A DNA stretch of 8,239 nucleotides, taken from Treponema sp. GTDB taxonomy: Bacteria; Spirochaetota; Spirochaetia; Treponematales; Breznakiellaceae. The translations under genes were made by a program, and so were the position numbers. The stretch spans positions 1 to 8,239 of the forward strand of contig JAITAW010000197.1 of NCBI GenBank assembly GCA_031283905.1, given 5' to 3'. Every line of letters starts with the position of its first letter. Positions within the stretch are counted from its first letter, which is position 1. The notes below the pieces were generated by a model. The model ran no database searches, was not told the origin of the DNA, and saw only the letters and a program-made list of their open reading frames with translations. Of this stretch, positions 4,176 through 8,239 are shown in pieces.

Positions 4176-5663
4176 CTACGCATCTTTCAGCAAGGCTTCG
4201 CCCAGCTTCCAATTGTCGCCCGCGCCCATAGTGAGGAAAAGATCGCCCGCTTTGAGCATGGGTTTGACGAGCGGTACCGCGTCCAAAGGTTCTTCCACAT
4301 ACAAAATTTCCCTTGCGTGAGCGGCATGTTCCGCCTCTTTAATTTTCTCAAACAATGTCTTGCCCGTAACGCCCCCTGAATATGTCTCACGCGCTGATGC
4401 GTAGACTTTATGCAGCAGGAGCGAGTCCGCTCCGTCAAACGCCGTTGCGAATTCGTTCAAGAGCGCCGCCGTGCGAGTGTAGGTGTGGGGCATAAAACTC
4501 ACGATAAGGCGGCGGCTGGGATAAAATGCCTTGAGACCTTCAATAGTGGTCTTTATGGCCGTGGGATGGTGCGCGTAATCATCCATGAAGAGAACGCCGT
4601 CTTTCTCTCCGGTGATCTCGGAGCGGCGTTTGCTTCCGCGGAAAAGCTCCAGCCCGCGCCGCGCTCCTTCAAGCTGCGCCCCGGTCATCGATCCGGCGCT
4701 GTCAAGGCCGCCGCCATTGCGGTTTTCGGTCCGCGCTATGGACGAAACAAGCGCAAGCGCCGCTGTCGCGTTGAGCGCGTTGTGCCTGCCGGGAACCCTG
4801 AGCGCGAAAGGCTCCGCAAAAGCGTTCAGTTCAAACACGAGCCGCTCGTTTTCTACGGAAAAGCTCTTTATCCTGAAATCTCCCTGCGCGGTAAACCCGT
4901 AGGGCGTAAATACAAGGCCGCGCTCTTCTTTCCCGAGTATTTCCGCGACTTCACACGCGCCTTTGTCATCCGCGCAGTAGATAAGCTCGCCGCCTGCCGG
5001 AAGCTTTCTTCCATATTCCGCAAAGGCGGCCCGTATAGACGCGTAGGTGGGGTAGTAGTCCTGATGGTCGCTTTCCACGCTGGTAAGCACGATGCGTTTT
5101 GGGTGAAAGGACAGGAAATGCCGCCGGTATTCGCAGGTTTCCGCCACAAAGTACTCATTGCCAAGCGAAAGCGTCGAGTGTCCGTTGAAAACGCTTACCG
5201 CGCTTCCCGCCAATATTTGAGCGGGCAGACGCGCTCCTTTCAGCAGGCAACCGGCAAGCGCGGTCGTGGTGGTTTTGCCATGAACGCCCGCAATGCCGGA
5301 CGAGTCAAAACCGGCTGAATACGCGCCGAGCGCGTCCGTGTATTTGAACAGCGGGATGCCGCGCCGCGATGCTTCCGCCAGTTCCGGATGCGTTTCAGGG
5401 GAATACGCCGCGGAATAGACAACGCAATCAATGCCGCCGTGTATGTGCGCGGCGTCAAAGGTTTCAAAATACGGGACGCCGATCTCTTTAAGGATCGCGT
5501 CCGTGTAAAAAACATCGCCCGTATCCGAACCGCTCACCCTGACGCCCGCGTTGACCAGCAGTTCCGCCAACGCGGACATGCCCGTGCCTTTGACGCCGAT
5601 GAAAAAAACGAGCGAATCCGGTTGCACGGTAAAAACAGGTTCATGCATACCTATGTTTCTCAT
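4176..5663 (-). CDS. murC: UDP-N-acetylmuramate--L-alanine ligase
   Basis: MurC is the cytosolic ATP-dependent enzyme that adds L-alanine to UDP-N-acetylmuramic acid, the first step of the peptidoglycan stem peptide. The 495-residue length suits the family. The N-terminal UDP-binding loop is GVKGTGMS (23-30). The ATP P-loop is GVHGKTTTT (126-134). The central ligase motifs are AETCEY (174-179, with Glu175) and ESDHQDYY (197-204, with His200). PGRHNALNATAAL (291-303) starts the hinge to the C-terminal domain, which carries DDYAHHPTAI (361-370), MPHTYTRT (391-398) and MGAGD (479-483). All key residues are present. Start choice is slightly open: ATG at 5663 or at 5648 (residue 6), neither with a strong ribosome site. 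It lies 21 nt behind the CsgG/LpoB-like gene on the same strand, so the two are probably one transcription unit. Confidence 0.96.
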   Translation of the reverse strand: MRNIGMHEPVFTVQPDSLVFFIGVKGTGMSALAELLVNAGVRVSGSDTGDVFYTDAILKEIGVPYFETFDAAHIHGGIDCVVYSAAYSPETHPELAEASRRGIPLFKYTDALGAYSAGFDSSGIAGVHGKTTTTALAGCLLKGARLPAQILAGSAVSVFNGHSTLSLGNEYFVAETCEYRRHFLSFHPKRIVLTSVESDHQDYYPTYASIRAAFAEYGRKLPAGGELIYCADDKGACEVAEILGKEERGLVFTPYGFTAQGDFRIKSFSVENERLVFELNAFAEPFALRVPGRHNALNATAALALVSSIARTENRNGGGLDSAGSMTGAQLEGARRGLELFRGSKRRSEITGEKDGVLFMDDYAHHPTAIKTTIEGLKAFYPSRRLIVSFMPHTYTRTAALLNEFATAFDGADSLLLHKVYASARETYSGGVTGKTLFEKIKEAEHAAHAREILYVEEPLDAVPLVKPMLKAGDLFLTMGAGDNWKLGEALLKDA

Positions 5664-5672
5664 CTGAGCCGG

Positions 5673-5706
5673 TTAAAAAGCTCGCTATCGCGCCGCTATC
5701 GCGAGC
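5673..5706 (-). terminator. Weak terminator or attenuator between the CsgG-like gene and murC
   Basis: On the minus strand GCTCGC (5701-5706) pairs with GCGAGC (5680-5685) around a GC-rich 15-nt loop, and TTTTT follows directly (5675-5679). The stem overlaps the stop codon of the upstream gene, so translating ribosomes would disturb it. With only six base pairs it may reduce rather than stop transcription into murC. Confidence 0.35.
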
Positions 5707-6554
5707 GCCTGAAAGAAAAGCCGGTCATTCTCCACCGCGTCAGTGGCCCGCTGAAAAAGCATACGCTCGGTCGCTTCGCTAATAGAATGACGCTTCGATT
5801 CTTGTATCATAACCCCGTCCCGCTCAAGCCCGACCGTTATCTCTCCCACAAAAAGCCCGTCCGTATAATTCGAAAAGCGGTTCTCAGCCTCAAAGGTGAT
5901 AATAAAGCGCAAAGCGCCCTCCTCTTTTTCCGCGGCTGCGGCAGACGAGGGCGGTTCCAGGGAAACGCCGTACTTTTGCGCGGCTCTCCGTACCCCTTGG
6001 TACAGCGTCTGCTTGTTCCTGTCCGTCAGCGCGCCGCCTTCAAACGCAAGCCCGATGCGCGGTTGCGGCAGCGTAACCCAGGAGTCATCCCCCCTGATAT
6101 TTTCGGTTATGCGGCTTGCCAGTATCCTGCCGCTCTCCACGTCTACGGCGCGGAGTTCCAGACGGTATTGACGCCCCTGCTTGCTCAGAGCTCCGGTGAT
6201 CATCACCTGCGCCCCGAGTTTTTTGCCGATTGACAGCATGGTTTCATCGTTTACATTGCCGGATAACTGGTAGTCCATCTCGTCCGCAACCGCTTGTATG
6301 CGCTCTTTATCCCGTTCCACGACAATGATGCCGCTGTCGTAGACCAGCCGCGCGGTCAGCTTGTCCGCCAGGTAACCGGATAAGCCCGCGCTCCCCCCGT
6401 TGATATAGGGAATCGCGATCCGTGTCGCTCTTGGGATATGCGCGTTAAAATAGACAACCGCGTCATCCAGCGTTTTATCCAAACTTACGCTTGTCTGCGC
6501 GTACATCAGCGCCGCGTGTACCGCAAGGATAAAAACGATTACCGTTTTCTTCAT
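5685..6554 (-). CDS. Secreted CsgG/LpoB-like envelope protein
   Basis: The 289-residue product starts with a clear signal peptide, MKKTVIVFILAVHAALMYAQ, with likely cleavage after the AXA-type MYA. It has no lipobox cysteine. Residues about 25-160 carry the pattern of the CsgG/LpoB superfamily: RIAIPYING, LSGYLADKLTARLVYDSGIIVVERD, then E-M-D-YQLSGNVNDETMLSIGKKLGAQVMITGALS, and a strand pair YRLELRAVDVESGRILAS. Family members include the curli pore CsgG and the penicillin-binding-protein activator LpoB; many treponemal homologues are uncharacterised. The C-terminal ~110 residues (after GDDSW) form a second domain with FIITFEAENRFSNYTDG that I cannot name. The ATG at 6554 has GAGGAG upstream with A-rich spacing, and a strong promoter lies 130 nt upstream. 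Together with murC this suggests an envelope-assembly role, which is inference. Confidence 0.82.
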   Translation of the reverse strand: MKKTVIVFILAVHAALMYAQTSVSLDKTLDDAVVYFNAHIPRATRIAIPYINGGSAGLSGYLADKLTARLVYDSGIIVVERDKERIQAVADEMDYQLSGNVNDETMLSIGKKLGAQVMITGALSKQGRQYRLELRAVDVESGRILASRITENIRGDDSWVTLPQPRIGLAFEGGALTDRNKQTLYQGVRRAAQKYGVSLEPPSSAAAAEKEEGALRFIITFEAENRFSNYTDGLFVGEITVGLERDGVMIQESKRHSISEATERMLFQRATDAVENDRLFFQALAIAAR

Positions 6555-6685
6555 TTTTTCTCCTCATCAAATGAACAACGGACGATCCGAGATCCCTCGT
6601 CGCTACTGCGGTTTAACGGGGATCTGCCGCTTCAAGCGCCGTTACAAAGCGCATGGCTAGTCAGAAATCAATGTCCATAAAAAAT

Positions 6686-6714
6686 ATTATAACGCATAAC
6701 TCTCGTTGTGACAA
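6686..6714 (-). promoter_or_regulatory. Strong sigma70-type promoter for the CsgG-like gene and murC
   Basis: On the minus strand TTGTCA (6709-6714), a 17-nt spacer and a perfect TATAAT (6686-6691) predict a start near 6679. The leader of about 125 nt ends in the GAGGAG ribosome site. It contains a 7-bp hairpin (AGATCCC with GGGATCT) and two tiny reading frames (MDIDF and a 13-codon frame). Confidence 0.8.
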
Positions 6715-7217
6715 GCAGCCGCATTGGGCCACGTTAAATCTAAGCATGGGGACACGGTCTATCCGGACTGTGTCTGGAAGAACAAATAGGGTTTACCAAG
6801 GCGGAGAAAAAAATAGCGGCCGAATTCGCTCCCCGTTACCGGAAAGTCACGAATCATGGGGGATTCCTCCCTCTCAGGCGGTAAAAGCCGAAAATACGCG
6901 CTCTTCAAGCTCGATGGTATTACGGCTTCGGATGCCGGACGGCGAATCCGCCGCGGCCACGATCGTTAAAAAAGTCGGAAAAACAGGGCTGCCGACCGTA
7001 TTATAACGCCGTTGTCGCCCGAACGCTCGAATGGCCGCGGAAAACCGTCCGCCCACTTCTCCAGACAGTGTGAATTTATCACCCATTTTTCGGCGGCACC
7101 CAATTAACCGCCTCGCTACGAATGAACCTCCCTGTCCTTTAGAGCGCGGTATTAGACCCCACTACGAATAAATCACCTAACGTGTAATTCCGTATAATAT
7201 AATAAACTACAATTCCA
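6715..7217 (-). other. Gap with possible minus-strand gene relic
   Basis: No gene here is convincing. On the minus strand a 70-codon frame (7086-6874, ending ELEERVFSAFTA) is followed by a good GGGAGG site and a 32-codon frame (6857-6759, MIRDFPVTGSEFGRYFFLRL...). In an overlapping frame a TTG at 7103 opens a 45-codon reading (KWADGFPRPFERSGDNGVI...) that looks equally protein-like. AGGGAGG stands at 7127-7133. Several short protein-like frames in a row suggest one frameshifted gene, or small genes I do not recognise. A 9-bp hairpin, GACACGGTC (6751-6759) with GACTGTGTC (6766-6774), covers the end of the last frame. The stretch 7087-7217 holds nothing else clear. Confidence 0.35.
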
Positions 7218-7291
7218 TGGGCGATACAAGAATCGAACTTGTGACCTTCGGCGTGTCATACCGACGCTCTAACCAACTGAGCTAACCGCCC
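7218..7291 (-). tRNA. tRNA-Val, anticodon GAC
   Basis: A 74-nt complete cloverleaf on the minus strand. The acceptor stem GGGCGGT pairs with ATCGCCC (one G-U), and the D-arm is GCTC...GAGC. The anticodon stem TCGGT/GCCGA encloses loop ATGACAC with GAC at 7255-7257. The T-arm is ACAAG-TTCGATT-CTTGT and the discriminator is A. The anticodon reads GUC and GUU valine codons. CCA is not encoded (TGG follows), so it must be added after transcription. No duplicate of its 3' end was seen nearby that would mark an integrated element. Confidence 0.97.
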
Positions 7292-7303
7292 TTATGAATA
7301 TAA

Positions 7304-7332
7304 AAAATATTACATATTTAATTAAATGTCAA
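7304..7332 (-). promoter_or_regulatory. Promoter of tRNA-Val
   Basis: A perfect TTGACA (7327-7332), a 17-nt A+T-rich spacer and TATTTT (7304-7309) on the minus strand put the start 5-7 nt before the tRNA. The spacer contains the palindrome ATTTAATTAAAT (7316-7327). The -35 box forms part of the hairpin after cheX. Confidence 0.75.
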
Positions 7333-7347
7333 CCCCGAGAGGCTGAC
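7328..7347 (-). terminator. Hairpin after cheX, weak terminator
   Basis: GTCAGCC (7341-7347) pairs with GGTTGAC (7328-7334), seven pairs including one G-U, with a 6-nt loop, six bases past the cheX stop. The sequence beyond is A+T-rich but not a pure T-run, so termination may be leaky and cheX transcripts could run into the tRNA. Confidence 0.4.
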
Positions 7348-7353
7348 CTTTAA

Positions 7354-7851
7354 TCAGGAACGCTCGCGAATGACAACATTAATCTCAATCGTTCCTTTTG
7401 TTCCATTTAGCCCCAATTCCATGGGAACGATCAATGCTTCAACATCAAGATTGTTTGAGATTTCCATATTTTCACCAGTAAAGAGAGCGGGTGGTGTAAG
7501 ATCAAACTTGAAGCCCAAATCATGGAGCTTAGTGACAGCCTGTGCGGTAATCATATTTGCAAGCTCGGTAATAGTAGCTTTAACCATATCGTCAATAGCA
7601 ACGAACTCTTCTCCATTCATACTGCCCGCGACAAACAAAGCCGTCCCTTTAGACATGTCAAACAACACACGTCCTTCAACATCACCTGCCAAGCCTACCA
7701 AAGCCGCAACACCCATAATGGACATATTTGATGATTTCAGATATAGATCGCCGCGTTTAACATCTACAACCTCTCCTCCCATCGCATTGAGAACATCTCT
7801 AAGAACGTTAAAGGCTGCTTCGACAAAAGGATTAATATATTCAACTCTCAT
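7354..7851 (-). CDS. cheX: CheY-P phosphatase CheX
   Basis: CheX is a cytosolic chemotaxis protein that removes the phosphate from CheY-P and so ends the switch signal at the flagellar motor; spirochaetes use it in place of CheZ. The 165-residue length is typical. The phosphatase signature ExxN is in TITELANMITAQA, with Glu96 and Asn99, the pair known to act in CheX of Borrelia. The start region MRVEYINPFVEAAFNVLRDVL and the segment SSNMSIMGVAALVGLAGDVEGRVLF are characteristic. The ATG at 7851 has AGGAG a few bases upstream. It lies 101 nt downstream of cheR on the same strand, with an 8-bp hairpin in between. It is not next to cheA/cheW here, whereas I recall treponemal cheX within a cheA-cheW-cheX-cheY operon, so this may be a second copy. 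Confidence 0.93.
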   Translation of the reverse strand: MRVEYINPFVEAAFNVLRDVLNAMGGEVVDVKRGDLYLKSSNMSIMGVAALVGLAGDVEGRVLFDMSKGTALFVAGSMNGEEFVAIDDMVKATITELANMITAQAVTKLHDLGFKFDLTPPALFTGENMEISNNLDVEALIVPMELGLNGTKGTIEINVVIRERS

Positions 7852-7866
7852 ACAAACTCCTATTTA

Positions 7867-7897
7867 CAAGCGGCGGTACCAACAGCAGAGCCGCTTG
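7867..7897 (-). promoter_or_regulatory. Hairpin in the cheX leader
   Basis: CAAGCGGC (7890-7897) pairs with GCCGCTTG (7867-7874) over a 15-nt loop, five bases upstream of the AGGAG site of cheX. No T-run follows, so it is not a terminator. It may affect translation or mRNA processing between cheR and cheX. Confidence 0.4.
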
Positions 7898-7952
7898 CAT
7901 ATATCAAACATTAACGCAACGCGCTAATATATAAATTCCTCCAACTTGCTCC

Positions 7953-8239
7953 CTATCCATTATACATAAATACAGAAAGAGGAGCTTCACCAATGGAACG
8001 CCAATTAGTATCGGCTATAACTTCATTTTTACCTAGTATGACCACTCCGGTCTTTTTGAGTTTTTCACCGAAGAACGCAATCTGCTTGTCTTGTTCCGCT
8101 ATAGGCAGGTACGATAAAAGATCCCGCATCAATATAATATCCAAATCCGGCAACTGCGGCTCATTTAAAATATCGTGATATTCAAATACGATTGAATCCT
8201 TGATCACCGGCTTGAAAACATATCCGTTCTTTCCATTTA
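7953..8239 (-). CDS. cheR: Chemotaxis methyltransferase CheR, C-terminal part
   Basis: The frame runs open from the right edge (first full codon at 8237) to the TAG at 7953-7955, about 94 residues. CheR methylates glutamates of chemoreceptors using S-adenosylmethionine. The visible part matches the C-terminal half of the Rossmann domain: GYVFKPVIKDSIVFEYHDIL, then LDIILMRDLLSYLP (the family's D-x-I-x-CRN-x-L-x-YF motif, here with MRD in place of CRN), then KLKKTGVVILGKNE. The GTG at 8207 is internal; the true start lies outside the window. The altered MRD motif is unusual and may mark a divergent subgroup. It precedes cheX on the same strand, so receptor methylation and CheY-P removal may be coexpressed. 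Confidence 0.88.
   Translation of the reverse strand, partial: NGKNGYVFKPVIKDSIVFEYHDILNEPQLPDLDIILMRDLLSYLPIAEQDKQIAFFGEKLKKTGVVILGKNEVIADTNWRSIGEAPLSVFMYNG

Noticed and set aside
4119..4232. + strand 37-codon ORF with an AAGGAGA-like site
   Set aside because: It runs antisense into the end of murC and its product is low-complexity Arg/Pro sequence; the site match is probably chance.
4410..5318. Long + strand ORF of 302 codons
   Set aside because: It lies wholly antisense to murC, whose motifs are complete; the product is Arg/Lys-rich low-information sequence typical of a shadow frame in G+C-rich DNA.
5388..6233. + strand ORF of 281 codons
   Set aside because: Antisense to murC and the CsgG-like gene; no recognisable motifs or ribosome site.
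7218..7291. tRNA-Val as attachment site of an integrated island
   Set aside because: No direct copy of the tRNA 3' end and no integrase gene were seen in the window.
7370..7927. + strand ORF of 185 codons
   Set aside because: Antisense to cheX, which has its phosphatase motif; composition (Ser/Thr/Pro-rich) is that of a shadow frame.

Overview
The window looks like a chromosomal segment from a spirochaete, most likely a Treponema-type organism. The basis is a CheX-type CheY-P phosphatase next to a CheR methyltransferase, a MurC of treponemal flavour, a secreted CsgG/LpoB-like protein and a relic of a Cache-type membrane sensor. This is inferred from protein character; no search was run. Most of the window is moderately G+C-rich with compact genes. 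One gene (3286-3942) is strikingly A+T-rich.

Left part, + strand (1-2035): an accessory operon-like cluster. It opens with the 3' end of a gene built from 21-bp tandem repeats (a seven-residue peptide repeat), cut by the window edge. Next come a 220-residue cytosolic protein of unknown function, a roughly 230-nt structured spacer with several hairpins, a small Gly/Trp-rich lipoprotein gene, a long stem-loop and a very good intrinsic terminator.

Middle (2036-4175): an eroded, repeat-rich zone. It holds a broken N-terminal fragment of a methyl-accepting-chemotaxis-type sensor (minus strand, start codon lost, frameshifted, 3' truncated) with remnants of its promoter. About 700 bp of gene-poor DNA follow, with an 18-bp direct repeat, CTGTATACG inverted ends and hairpins. 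Then comes an A+T-rich, apparently acquired gene for a membrane-anchored C39-like cysteine peptidase, flanked by imperfect 20-bp inverted repeats.

Right part, minus strand (4176-8239): conserved housekeeping genes. In transcription order these are cheR (partial, running off the right edge), cheX, tRNA-Val(GAC), about 660 bp with a possible gene relic, a strong sigma70-type promoter, a secreted CsgG/LpoB-like protein, and murC 21 nt behind it. CheR and CheX belong to chemotaxis (receptor methylation and CheY-P dephosphorylation). The CsgG/LpoB-like protein and MurC form an apparent envelope operon: MurC makes a peptidoglycan precursor, and the secreted protein resembles envelope-assembly factors.

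The least explained parts are the repeat-protein/220-aa/lipoprotein cluster with its structured RNA spacers, and the C39-peptidase cassette with an adjacent Cys-containing micro-ORF. No complete new defence or mobile system can be demonstrated from the sequence alone.
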